A DNA stretch of 64,000 bases from Undibacterium sp. (GTDB taxonomy: Bacteria > Pseudomonadota > Gammaproteobacteria > Burkholderiales > Burkholderiaceae_D), in NCBI GenBank assembly GCA_030645915.1, contig JAUSNO010000034.1, forward strand, positions 52,724-116,723. Direction: 5' to 3'. Each line of letters opens with the position of its first letter. Within the stretch, counting starts at the first letter, position 1. Made by a program: the position numbers and the translations under genes. The notes beneath the pieces are model-generated. The model was not told the origin of the DNA. It did not search any database and saw nothing but the letters and a program-made list of their open reading frames with translations. Of the stretch, positions 17,476-25,732 are shown in pieces.

Positions 17476-18477
17476 ATGAGCTCTTCAAAAAAAATTTTCC
17501 GCATAGGCATTTTAGTCTTCCCCGGCTGCTTGCGCAGTGGCGCGGTGGTGCCACAAGACGTGTTTGCGATTGCCAACGCCGTGTTGCAGGGAAGGCCGGT
17601 GGCACAGCGCTGCCAGTTTGAAGCGTTATGGCTGAGCGCGCGCGGCACTAGCTGTGAAAACCTGAACGGTTTGCGCATCGATACGCTCGCCTTGCAAGAG
17701 CAAAAACTCGATGCGCTGATGGTGCCGGGCATCGATCATCAAAGCGCGCACGACATTGCGCAGCGCATCGCGACGCTGCTGCCTGAACAGCAGGCCTTGG
17801 GCGATTTTATAGCGCAGGGATTACCGCTGGTGTTCAGCTGTTCCAGCTCCTGCCTGCTGGCGCAGACCGGCGCGCTGGACGGGCGGCGCGCGACGACCAG
17901 CTGGTGGCTCAGCGCTTACTTCCGCCAGCGCTATCCGCAAGTCACGCTGGAAGCCGAAGAGCTGATCGTGCAGGATGAGAATCTGGTGTCGGCCGGCGGC
18001 GTGATGTCGTATATCGATTTATCCTTATGGCTGGTCGGACATTTTGGCGGCGAAGACTTGCGCCAGCTATGCGCCAAGGTGCTGGTGGTCGATGCCAACC
18101 GCGACAGCCAGGCACCGTATGTGGCGAGCGCCATGATCCAGAATCAAGGCCACGCCATCATCGAGCGTGCGCGGCGCTGGCTCAACGAAAGGCTGGATCA
18201 GGATTGGGCCATGGCCGAACTCGCGGCGCATTGCCACACCAGCCCGCGCACCTTATTGCGCCGCTTTCAGGAGGCCGTGGGCCAGAGCCCTATCCAGTAC
18301 GTGCAGCTGCTGCGGGTAGAGCGCGCCAAGGCCTTATTGGAAACCACCAAACTGTCGCTCGATGACATCACGGCGCGTTGCGGTTATGCAGACATGTCCA
18401 GCTTCAGCAAAATCTTCAAGCGCTGGGCGCAAGTCACGCCCAAGGATTATCGCCGGCGCTTTGGCCTGCGCAGCTAA
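17476..18477 (+). CDS. GlxA-family AraC-type transcriptional regulator
   Basis: 333 residues from the ATG at 17476 (MSSSKKIFRIGILVFPGCLRSG). The longer frame from 17353 is antisense to the MAPEG gene. Residues 10-185 form a DJ-1/PfpI-like domain with the nucleophile-elbow region FSCSSSCLLAQTG. Residues 235-330 carry two AraC helix-turn-helix motifs (MAELAAHCHTSPRTLLRRFQ and DITARCGYADMSSFSKIFKR). Relatives regulate carnitine, arginine or choline catabolism. It is divergent from the MAPEG/CMD/cupin group, which it may control. Confidence 0.88.
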   Translation: MSSSKKIFRIGILVFPGCLRSGAVVPQDVFAIANAVLQGRPVAQRCQFEALWLSARGTSCENLNGLRIDTLALQEQKLDALMVPGIDHQSAHDIAQRIATLLPEQQALGDFIAQGLPLVFSCSSSCLLAQTGALDGRRATTSWWLSAYFRQRYPQVTLEAEELIVQDENLVSAGGVMSYIDLSLWLVGHFGGEDLRQLCAKVLVVDANRDSQAPYVASAMIQNQGHAIIERARRWLNERLDQDWAMAELAAHCHTSPRTLLRRFQEAVGQSPIQYVQLLRVERAKALLETTKLSLDDITARCGYADMSSFSKIFKRWAQVTPKDYRRRFGLRS

Positions 18478-18499
18478 TTTTGGTAGTTGATATGCTGGC

Positions 18500-19852
18500 T
18501 TAATGTAGCAATAGCTGCACCAGCAAACCCAGCATGGCACAGACTGCAATCACCTGCATCACATTACGTTGGTAGCGCAGCAAGGCGATGGCGGCGGCAA
18601 TCGCGATCAGCGCAGAGATCCAATCGAAGCGCCCCGCCCAGCCTGAAGGCCACAACACATGGTAGCCAAAGAACAGCGCCAAGTTCGCGATCACGCCGAC
18701 CACGGCGGCCGTGATCGCGGTTAACGGCGCAGTAAATTTCAAATCGTTATGCGTCGCTTCCACCAGCGGCCCGCCCGCCAGGATAAAAATAAACGAGGGC
18801 AAAAAAGTGAACCAGGTCACCACCGTTGCCGCCACTGCGCCTGCCAAAAATAACTGCTCAGGCCCGAACACCGCCTTCACGTAAGCGCCGACAAAACCGA
18901 CAAAGGCCACCACCATGATCAGGGGCCCAGGCGTGGTCTCTCCCAGAGCTAGGCCGTCTATCATTTGCGTTGGCGTCAGCCAGCCGTAATAGCTGACCGC
19001 GCCCTGATACACATACGGCAGCACCGCATACGCGCCGCCAAAAGTGAGCAGCGCCGCCTTGGTGAAAAACCAGGCCATTTGTGTCAGTGCATGATCCCAG
19101 CCGAACAGGCCAAACAGCGCTGCCATCGGCAGCACCCACAGCAATGCGCCTATCGCCAGCACCTGCGCCAAACGCCAGGCGCTAAAGCGCGCATGCGGCG
19201 GGGTTGGCGTATCGTCGTCGATCAGTGCGGCACCATAGTTCCTGGTGCCGGCAGCGTGGCCGCCGCCGAGGCTAAATTGCTGCGGCAGCCAGCGCCCGCC
19301 CGCGTAGCCGATCAGGGCAGCGGCCAGAACGATGACGGGGAAGGGTAAATTGAGCGCGAAGATCGCCACAAAAGACGCCGCGGCTATGCTCCACAAATAA
19401 GCATTTTTCAGCGCGCGCGAGCCGATGCGATGCGCCGCCTGCAGCACGATGGCCGTCACCGCCGGCTTGATGCCGTAAAACAGCCCCGCGACCACAGGCA
19501 GGTGGCCAAAGGCGATATACAGCCACGACAGCACGATCAGAATCAGCAGCGAAGGCAAGACAAACAAAACGCCGGCGACGATGCCGCCGCGCGTCCTGTG
19601 CATCAGCCAGCCGATATACGTCGCCAGCTGCTGCGCCTCTGGCCCCGGCAGCAGCATGCAGTAATTGAGGGCATGTAAAAAGCGCTTTTCAGAAAGCCAG
19701 CGACGGCGCTCCACCAGCTCCTGATGCATGATGGCGATCTGCCCGGCCGGGCCGCCAAAACTGATGAAACCCAGCTTGAACCAGAAAATGAAAGCCTGCC
19801 AGAAACTGACCCTGGGTAAAGCGCCCTGATGCTGACTCAACTGGCGCGCCAA
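18500..19852 (-). CDS. chrA: chromate transporter, ChrA family (two-domain)
   Basis: 450 residues, the long bidomain form. Two homologous halves each begin with the CHR motif: FKLGFISFGGPAGQIAIMHQ (about 26-45) and a second half with LTFGGAYAVLPYVYQ, and each is followed by a PGP-type turn (LLPGPEAQQLATYIG; GETTPGPLIMVVAFVGF). About ten membrane helices are expected. ChrA expels chromate at the inner membrane, probably by proton-coupled antiport; some homologues handle other oxyanions. Its start overlaps the stop of the upstream PAS-GGDEF-EAL gene by 16 bp, so it is translated from the same transcript. Confidence 0.9.
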   Translation of the reverse strand: MARQLSQHQGALPRVSFWQAFIFWFKLGFISFGGPAGQIAIMHQELVERRRWLSEKRFLHALNYCMLLPGPEAQQLATYIGWLMHRTRGGIVAGVLFVLPSLLILIVLSWLYIAFGHLPVVAGLFYGIKPAVTAIVLQAAHRIGSRALKNAYLWSIAAASFVAIFALNLPFPVIVLAAALIGYAGGRWLPQQFSLGGGHAAGTRNYGAALIDDDTPTPPHARFSAWRLAQVLAIGALLWVLPMAALFGLFGWDHALTQMAWFFTKAALLTFGGAYAVLPYVYQGAVSYYGWLTPTQMIDGLALGETTPGPLIMVVAFVGFVGAYVKAVFGPEQLFLAGAVAATVVTWFTFLPSFIFILAGGPLVEATHNDLKFTAPLTAITAAVVGVIANLALFFGYHVLWPSGWAGRFDWISALIAIAAAIALLRYQRNVMQVIAVCAMLGLLVQLLLH

Positions 19853-22275
19853 TCCAATATTTCGTCGATTGGTTTGGGCTTGCCGATGTGGTAGCCCTGC
19901 GCAAAATCGACGCCAAGTTCATCGAGCAAGAGCAAAATATCAGCGCTCTCGACAAACTCGGCAATGGTAAGCTTGCCGGTCAAATGCGCAATCTCGTTAA
20001 TGCTACGCACCATCGCGCGATCTACCACATCATTTGCCATGTCTTTGACGAACTGGCCGTCGATCTTAAGAAAATCTACCGGCAAACGTTTGAGATATGC
20101 CATGGATGACATGCCGCTACCAAAATCGTCAAGTGCGATACGCACCCCACGGTCACGCAACATACCAAAAAATTCCACGGCTACATCCAAATGCCCGATC
20201 GCCGCCGTTTCAGTAATTTCAAAAGAAATTTTATTGGCCGGCACACGTCCAAGATCAATCAATTCACAGACAAACCGATGAAACTCACGATCACTCACGG
20301 TTTTACCAGAAAGATTAATGGCGATGGTATGTACACGATCCATCGCTTGATGTTGAGTGACCATCCATTCAAACACATGAGTCACCACCCAACGATCAAT
20401 CTGCATTGCCAGGCCATAGCGTTCTGCCGCCGGTATAAACGCGCCAGGCGGCCTCAAGGTACCATCAGTCTCTTGCATGCGTAACAGCACCTCAAAATGC
20501 AAACCATCCTGTGCATGTACACCGAATCCTAAAATGGGTTGCGCAAAAAGAACGAAACGATCATCGTCGATAGCTTGCTGCAAGCGCGTAACCCACTGCA
20601 TCTGATCGTGCTGCGCCAGCACTATTTTATCTAGGTCTTCATACATGTGAACGCGCCCACGGCCTTCGTCTTTTGCTGCAAAACACGCACCGTCTGCAGC
20701 CTGCTGCGCGGCTTGGGCACTCTCCCAGCGATCATCCAACGGCGCCACACCTATGCTTGCACCGATACGAAATAACTGACCATTATGTTGAAAACGAAGA
20801 TGCGCCACCTTATCGCACACCGCTTGCGCTATGCGCTGTGCTGCTTCCATATCGCACCCCTCAAGCAACAAGGCAAATTCATCGCCGCCCAGACGCGCCA
20901 CAGTATCTTTTGCACGTACGCTTTTAAGCAGCAATGCCGACACGTCTTTGAGCAGCGCATCACCAGAGGCGTGACCACAACTATCGTTAACGATCTTAAA
21001 CTGATCGAGGTCTATGCAACACAAGGTGTGACCAATCCCTGTGGCCTTGGATGATTCAAACATCTCGAGCAACACCCGATCAAATTCAGCGCGGTTGGGC
21101 AAACCCGTCAAATGGTCATGGCTGGCGCGCCGCTCGACTTCCTGCCTTAAAATTCTTTGGCCGGTTACATCACGAAAAACCATGACAACGCCGATGATGA
21201 CATCGCCCGTGGTAAAGATAGGCGCGGCCGAGTCCTCAACTGCATATTCTGTACCATTTCTACTGATCAGCACGGTATCGCGCGCCAGCCCAACTATCGC
21301 GCGCTCCTCAAGACAATGTGCAATCGGGTTTTTGGCTACCAGGCGGGTATATTGATTGACGATATTAAAGACTGTCGTCACTGGCTGGCCGATAGCATCG
21401 GACAAGCTCCAACCCGTCAAGTTTTCCGCGACAGGGTTGAGATACTGCACATTCTCATGCTCATCCGTTGTAATCACAGCATCACCAATCGAGCTTAGCG
21501 TGACCCGGCTACGCTCAAACTCGGTAGACAAGGCAAGCTCTAACGCCTTGCGTTCTGTAATATCGTTGATATAGCCATGCCATAGAGTACTTCCATCTGA
21601 ACGACGCTCTGGCGCAGAGTTACCCTCCAGCCAACGCATACCGCGTTTGGGTAAAATAACGCGGTATTGTTGATGCCAGTCCGTGAGATTTTTTGCCGAC
21701 TCGTTTATTCCAATAGAAATCGATTCCAGATCAACAGGATGAATGCGCTTGAAAGCGAGTTCAGCGCTCCTTTGTAACTGGAGCGGGCTTAATTCATAGA
21801 CTTCGCGTATACCTTCACTGGCATAGGGAAAGCGAGAGCTGCCGTCGGTGTTTAATAGAAACTGGTAAATTGCGCCAGGCACCTGCTCCGTCGCTTTTTT
21901 TACCCGAAACAACTCATCCTCAAGACGTTGACGCTCGTTGACGCGTAAAACAACGCATTCGGTCTGTGTTTCACCGTTCAGCTCACGGCGCACGGCATTA
22001 AAAAGTACCGGGACGCCTACGCCATTAGCACTTGCAAAATGGATGGCGATCTCTTCCACGCGGCCATGTAAATGCAACGAGCTCATGACCTGCATATGAA
22101 ACATTAATCGATTGGCAGAGGTGAGCAGGTCGTCCAAGGATTTGCCGACTAAATCATCGAGCGCCCACCCCAGCATCGTCGCCAAGGTTTGATTGGCTTC
22201 AATGAGTCGCAAATTGCTGTCAAATACAAAAAGTCCACAAGGTGCGTTCTGAAAATTAAACAAAGACAAATTCAT
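19837..22275 (-). CDS. PAS-GGDEF-EAL cyclic-di-GMP enzyme
   Basis: 812 residues with no membrane segment. Three PAS-type sensor domains (about 1-120, 130-250, 255-375) are followed by a GGDEF cyclase (about 380-540) with an intact active site (RLGGDEFALLLEG) and an EAL phosphodiesterase (about 555-812). The EAL motif reads EVLLR. The other catalytic residues are present (INLSGKTVSD, FEITETAAI, DDFGSGMSSMAYLKRLPVDFLKIDG, FAQGYHIGKP), so both activities are plausible. It starts 15 bp after the RsbQ-like gene and overlaps chrA. The PAS input and an RsbQ partner recall the RsbQ-RsbP energy-stress pair of Bacillus, with the output replaced by c-di-GMP turnover. Confidence 0.93.
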   Translation of the reverse strand: MNLSLFNFQNAPCGLFVFDSNLRLIEANQTLATMLGWALDDLVGKSLDDLLTSANRLMFHMQVMSSLHLHGRVEEIAIHFASANGVGVPVLFNAVRRELNGETQTECVVLRVNERQRLEDELFRVKKATEQVPGAIYQFLLNTDGSSRFPYASEGIREVYELSPLQLQRSAELAFKRIHPVDLESISIGINESAKNLTDWHQQYRVILPKRGMRWLEGNSAPERRSDGSTLWHGYINDITERKALELALSTEFERSRVTLSSIGDAVITTDEHENVQYLNPVAENLTGWSLSDAIGQPVTTVFNIVNQYTRLVAKNPIAHCLEERAIVGLARDTVLISRNGTEYAVEDSAAPIFTTGDVIIGVVMVFRDVTGQRILRQEVERRASHDHLTGLPNRAEFDRVLLEMFESSKATGIGHTLCCIDLDQFKIVNDSCGHASGDALLKDVSALLLKSVRAKDTVARLGGDEFALLLEGCDMEAAQRIAQAVCDKVAHLRFQHNGQLFRIGASIGVAPLDDRWESAQAAQQAADGACFAAKDEGRGRVHMYEDLDKIVLAQHDQMQWVTRLQQAIDDDRFVLFAQPILGFGVHAQDGLHFEVLLRMQETDGTLRPPGAFIPAAERYGLAMQIDRWVVTHVFEWMVTQHQAMDRVHTIAINLSGKTVSDREFHRFVCELIDLGRVPANKISFEITETAAIGHLDVAVEFFGMLRDRGVRIALDDFGSGMSSMAYLKRLPVDFLKIDGQFVKDMANDVVDRAMVRSINEIAHLTGKLTIAEFVESADILLLLDELGVDFAQGYHIGKPKPIDEILDWRAS

Positions 22276-22290
22276 GAACAGATGCTTGCC

Positions 22291-23094
22291 TTAGCTGAGA
22301 TCGTGTAAGTAGTCCTGCATCAAGCGGATCGTCTCGTCTGGGTGACTCATGTGAGGACAATGGCCAGTTGCCGCCATCAATCGCAAGGTACTTTTGGGTA
22401 AGTGTTTGTGAAGATAATCGCCAACTTCTAATGGAGCAACTGAATCTTGCTGGCATTGAAGAATCAAACATGGCTTATCGAAGTGCTGAAGATCGGCGCG
22501 GTTATCGGCCAAAAAAGTGGCCTCGGCAAAACGTTTGGCTATCGGTGGGTCCATGGCACAAAAACTCGCTTCCAGTTCTTCCGCCAATGCCGGTTGATCC
22601 GGGTTTTTAGCGACCACACCTGCCAAATAGTTCGCCCAACCCGGCTGATTACGCGAGATCATATCGAGCAAACCTTCGATATCGGCTCGTTCAAAACCAC
22701 CTTTGTAGTCAGGCAGTTCGTTCAGATAACGTGGCGACGGACAAATCATGACGATACTTTTAATCCGTTGCGGCATTTGTAGCGAAGCGAGCAGACAGAT
22801 CATGCTGCTTACTGAATGCCCGACCAATATAGCATCTTGCAGATCAAGCGTTTCACAGATTTCAACGACGTCTTTGGCATAGCCAGCCAAACTTGAATAA
22901 CGCTCAGGGTCATAGGCATCAAGATCAGATAATCCGGCACCAACATAATCAAAGAGAATAACCTTATAGTCTCGCTCGAAGGCCGGGCTAACCATACGCC
23001 ACATGGCCTGATCGCATCCGTAGCCATGCGCAAACACGATAGCCTGAGTACCTTTTCCAGAGACTTTTACATTATTTCTGAGCAATATGTTCAT
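22291..23094 (-). CDS. RsbQ-like alpha/beta hydrolase
   Basis: 267 residues, first gene of a three-gene operon. The fold and motifs match RsbQ and its plant relatives D14/KAI2: oxyanion-hole HGYGCDQAMWR near residue 24, nucleophile GHSVSSMI near 95, acid QQDSVAPL near 219 and base GHCPHMSHPDE near 246. In Bacillus, RsbQ supplies a small hydrophobic signal to the PAS domain of the phosphatase RsbP. Here the immediate downstream gene encodes a PAS-GGDEF-EAL protein, so the same ligand-to-PAS relay is likely. The ligand is unknown. Confidence 0.85.
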   Translation of the reverse strand: MNILLRNNVKVSGKGTQAIVFAHGYGCDQAMWRMVSPAFERDYKVILFDYVGAGLSDLDAYDPERYSSLAGYAKDVVEICETLDLQDAILVGHSVSSMICLLASLQMPQRIKSIVMICPSPRYLNELPDYKGGFERADIEGLLDMISRNQPGWANYLAGVVAKNPDQPALAEELEASFCAMDPPIAKRFAEATFLADNRADLQHFDKPCLILQCQQDSVAPLEVGDYLHKHLPKSTLRLMAATGHCPHMSHPDETIRLMQDYLHDLS

Positions 23095-23412
23095 ATGTTC
23101 TCATGTTCTGTTTTGGGTTTGTAGAGCACTTATCCAAGTGCGAATAGATAGACTCAGGACAATGCATCTTGCACCGATCAAGGGTATCTCCTGCGAGTGA
23201 TGTGGCCAGGTCACGGCCTTAGATATTGCCATAATTTGCACCTCGAAAACATAGAAACGACAAATTATCAAAACAGCGCAAGCACTTGAAGGTAAAATAT
23301 GTAACTTATCGGCAACTAAATTCGGCGCTCTGAATATTAACGTTTATTAATTCGATAGCTTTAGTATAAATGGCGTCACATCACAATCTTTAACCTTCTT
23401 CTTGGAATGCAC
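23095..23412. other. divergent intergenic region
   Basis: 318 bp between the RsbQ-like gene (leftwards) and the beta-barrel gene (rightwards). A 6-bp hairpin GCACTT-ATCC-AAGTGC lies at about 23131-23146. No gene or clear promoter elements are recognised; it must contain the two divergent promoters. Confidence 0.4.
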
Positions 23413-23985
23413 ATGATGATGAAAAACCGTAGTATCGCGACAGCCCTTATTTTTGCTGGTGTCGCATTCTCTGCCAGCGCTTCGGCACAAACCTACGTCG
23501 GCGGTGCATTGAGCCAGGCGCGCTGGGATGTCGATTGCGCAGGAGCGACAGCGTGCGACACTTCTGATACCGGTTACAAATTCTTCGCCGGTTACGATTT
23601 CAACCAAATTATTGGAATTGAAGCCAGTTACTTTTATCTTGGCGATGTCACTGCCAGCGACGGCGTGGTAAAAGGCTCGTTCAACGCCAAAGGCCTGGAA
23701 GCTTCAGCGGTAGTAAAAACCCCTAGGCTTAAAGGTTTCGCTGGTTTTGCCAAACTTGGCCTGGCCTATGTCCATGGCGAATCAGGCGGCACGGTAGCCG
23801 GCATTTCCGCATCGACTTCAAAATCCTCTGCGCAGCCAGTGTATGGTCTTGGCATCACCTACCTCATCGGCGACAACACCAGCGTGCGTGCCGAATACGA
23901 GCGTCGTAAAGTTAAGGTTGCCGATATGGATGGTTCAACCACTACCGTGTCGACTTTCTCTATCGGTCTGCAAGCGTCGTATTAA
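23413..23985 (+). CDS. outer-membrane beta-barrel protein (OmpA/OmpW-like, 8-stranded)
   Basis: About 190 residues. The start is ambiguous among ATGs at 23407, 23413, 23416 and 23419; GGA at 23404 suits 23413 or later. The signal peptide ends at SASASAQ. The mature protein (YVGGALSQARWDVDC, GYKFFAGYDFNQIIGIEASYFYLGD ... VYGLGITYLIGDNTSVRAEYERRKV ... SIGLQASY) shows alternating amphipathic strands and a C-terminal aromatic residue, the outer-membrane assembly signal. Two cysteines in the first loop may form a disulfide. It is a single gene with its own terminator; its function is unknown. Confidence 0.85.
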   Translation: MMMKNRSIATALIFAGVAFSASASAQTYVGGALSQARWDVDCAGATACDTSDTGYKFFAGYDFNQIIGIEASYFYLGDVTASDGVVKGSFNAKGLEASAVVKTPRLKGFAGFAKLGLAYVHGESGGTVAGISASTSKSSAQPVYGLGITYLIGDNTSVRAEYERRKVKVADMDGSTTTVSTFSIGLQASY

Positions 23986-24017
23986 CCCCTGAATGTAGTG
24001 CGATACCATCTCAGTTC

Positions 24018-24044
24018 AAAAGCTCGCTACGGCGAGCTTTTTTA
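24018..24044 (+). terminator. rho-independent terminator after the beta-barrel gene
   Basis: AAAGCTCG-CTACGG-CGAGCTTT stem-loop followed by TTTT, starting 33 bp after the stop at 23985. Confidence 0.92.
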
Positions 24045-24050
24045 CCTACG

Positions 24051-24116
24051 CCAGCACGCACTATCCATGCGGGTCTTGGAGCATGTGCCTGGAAACCCGC
24101 ATGGATAGTGCGTGTT
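24051..24116. repeat. REP-like palindromic element, copy E (perfect 20-bp arms)
   Basis: CACGCACTATCCATGCGGGT (24054-24073) pairs exactly with ACCCGCATGGATAGTGCGTG on the right side; the loop is about 20 bp. CCAG/TTGG extends the ends with one wobble. This copy gives the cleanest consensus of the family. It lies just after a terminator and before the LysE-family gene. Confidence 0.88.
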
Positions 24117-24212
24117 GGCGGCATCAAAAAACCGCATACCACGCCCGATGGCAAACAAGCAGGCTGCAGCTGCCACCTGCTTGCACCGTTCTATTTTTTT
24201 GGAGTAAGCACC

Positions 24213-24866
24213 ATGTTCGGCACCCAGGATCTCGCGCTGTTCATTATCTCCGGCCTCTTGCTCAATCTGGCACCGGGACCGGATTCACTGCTGATCATGT
24301 CGCGTAGCGCCAGCCAGGGCTGGCGCGCCGGATCGGCTGCGGCGCTGGGGGTGGGCGCTGGCACCTTCGTGCATATCTTTGCAGCAGCGCTGGGGCTGTC
24401 TGCCGTACTGGCGACATCGGCGACGGCGTTCATGCTCGTCAAGCTGGCTGGTGCTACCTATCTGTTGTATGTGGGTGTCACCCTCCTGATGAGCAAAAGG
24501 CAGCCTGTACCGGAGGGCGCAGCAGAAATTGGCACGCAAGAAAAAACGCCCGCATTGCGCTACCGGAAAATCTTCCTGCAGGGTTTCCTGACCAATGTAC
24601 TGAACCCGAAAGTGGCGGTATTTTTTCTCGCTTTCGTACCGCAATTCATTGCGGCGACGGCGCCCAACAAGGCGCTGGCGTTTATCGTGCTGGGCTGCAT
24701 ATTCAATTTCAACGGCATGTTGTGGTGCCATTTTCTGGCGGTATCAAGCGCGTTTGCCAGTCGCCGTGTGCGCATTAACAAGACGCTGGCGCTGTGGATC
24801 AATCGCGTGATCGGCGCCGTATTTATTTCTTTCGGCATCAAGCTGGCGCTGTCTGACAGAAGCTAA
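24213..24866 (+). CDS. LysE-family amino-acid exporter
   Basis: 217 residues from the ATG at 24213, fixed by GGAG at 24201; the frame is open upstream through the REP element. Six hydrophobic helices are visible. The family signature is present near the N-terminus (GLLLNLAPGPDSLLIMSRSASQGWRAG), followed by ALGVGAGTFVHIFAAALGLSA and FLTNVLNPKVAVFFLAFVPQFI. Members expel amino acids such as lysine, homoserine or threonine across the inner membrane. It is a single gene with a terminator 1 bp after the stop; the substrate is unknown. Confidence 0.9.
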   Translation: MFGTQDLALFIISGLLLNLAPGPDSLLIMSRSASQGWRAGSAAALGVGAGTFVHIFAAALGLSAVLATSATAFMLVKLAGATYLLYVGVTLLMSKRQPVPEGAAEIGTQEKTPALRYRKIFLQGFLTNVLNPKVAVFFLAFVPQFIAATAPNKALAFIVLGCIFNFNGMLWCHFLAVSSAFASRRVRINKTLALWINRVIGAVFISFGIKLALSDRS

Positions 24867-24897
24867 TCCCTCGCGTTTTCCCGGCGAGGGATTTTTC
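24864..24897 (+). terminator. rho-independent terminator after lysE-like gene
   Basis: AATCCCTCGC, loop GTTTTCCCG, then GCGAGGGATT and a T-run (24865-24896). Confidence 0.9.
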
Positions 24898-24929
24898 ACT
24901 AGATCAATCGACAAAATCAACCGATATAA

Positions 24930-25661
24930 TCAATCGAGAAAGTCGGCGTATTCTTTTTGCGCGTAGCCTTTCAGGCTAGTCCACGGCAGCGCGCGGCTGG
25001 CGCTGGCCTGCAGCTTGACATCGACGCGGCGATAAAACGTCGCGGCCTTGTCGCCACTTTCTATCGTCAAGGGAATTTGTTTTTGCTCATCCCACAGGAC
25101 GCGCTGAAACACGCCGTTCTTCTCGCGCTCGTGCCATTGCGCACCGGCTACAGCTGACGTTCTTTTCGATACCGGCATGGCGTTAACCAGCTTGGGGTCG
25201 AGCAGATAAAAAGTGTTTTCCCATGAACCGTCAAAATTGACGTTGTCGTATTCCGAAGGCGGAATAGCGATCAGATTCTTGCCATGCGCATCGATGTATT
25301 CAACCCTCAGCTTGTTATTTTCCAGCACCACGTGACGCGGCGTGACGACATGGTTGAAGTGCTTGTGCTCGACCGCGTTGACTTGCAGCGCGACGTTTTT
25401 CTTGCCTGGCTGGTGGGAGGCATGTGACTCGTCGTCATGCTGTTCGTCCACATTTTTTGGCAGTACGCGCATGACCCAGACATGGCCGGGGCGGCGTAAC
25501 ATTTTTTCTTCGTAACGGGCTTCACGCATGACGCCTTCCGGCGTGACTACCTTGCTGTAATACTGGATCGTCAGATCAAGATCAGGCGCAGGCGGATTGC
25601 CCGCTGCCTGTACGGATAAGGCCAGCAAACTGGCGGCAAAAAAAACAGAAACGGATTTCAT
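24930..25661 (-). CDS. exported protein of unknown function near phoA genes
   Basis: 243 residues. A signal peptide covers 1-20 (VSVFFAASLLALSVQAAG). The mature protein is beta-rich and has a His/Asp-rich stretch (DEQHDDESHASHQPGKKN, about 72-90) that could bind metal, then a periodic beta pattern (VVLENNKLRVEYIDAHGKNLIAIP). I do not recognise the family. It follows two alkaline phosphatase genes on the same strand, but a hairpin terminator at 25676-25708 separates them, so it may be expressed only by read-through or from its own promoter. A link to phosphate scavenging is inference. Confidence 0.6.
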   Translation of the reverse strand: MKSVSVFFAASLLALSVQAAGNPPAPDLDLTIQYYSKVVTPEGVMREARYEEKMLRRPGHVWVMRVLPKNVDEQHDDESHASHQPGKKNVALQVNAVEHKHFNHVVTPRHVVLENNKLRVEYIDAHGKNLIAIPPSEYDNVNFDGSWENTFYLLDPKLVNAMPVSKRTSAVAGAQWHEREKNGVFQRVLWDEQKQIPLTIESGDKAATFYRRVDVKLQASASRALPWTSLKGYAQKEYADFLD

Positions 25662-25675
25662 ACAAAACTTTCAAA

Positions 25676-25708
25676 AAACAAAGATGAGCCTGATGGCTCA
25701 TCTTCTTT
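25676..25708 (-). terminator. terminator after phoA (minus strand)
   Basis: AGATGAGC-CTGATG-GCTCATCT stem (25683-25704). Read on the minus strand it is followed by TTTGTTTTTT. Confidence 0.85.
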
Positions 25709-25732
25709 ATTACCAATTTTTAGAGCGGTAAC

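Noticed and set aside
6925..24116. The dispersed hairpins as a CRISPR array
   Set aside because: Copies are kilobases apart, imperfect and palindromic, with no regular spacers and no cas genes.
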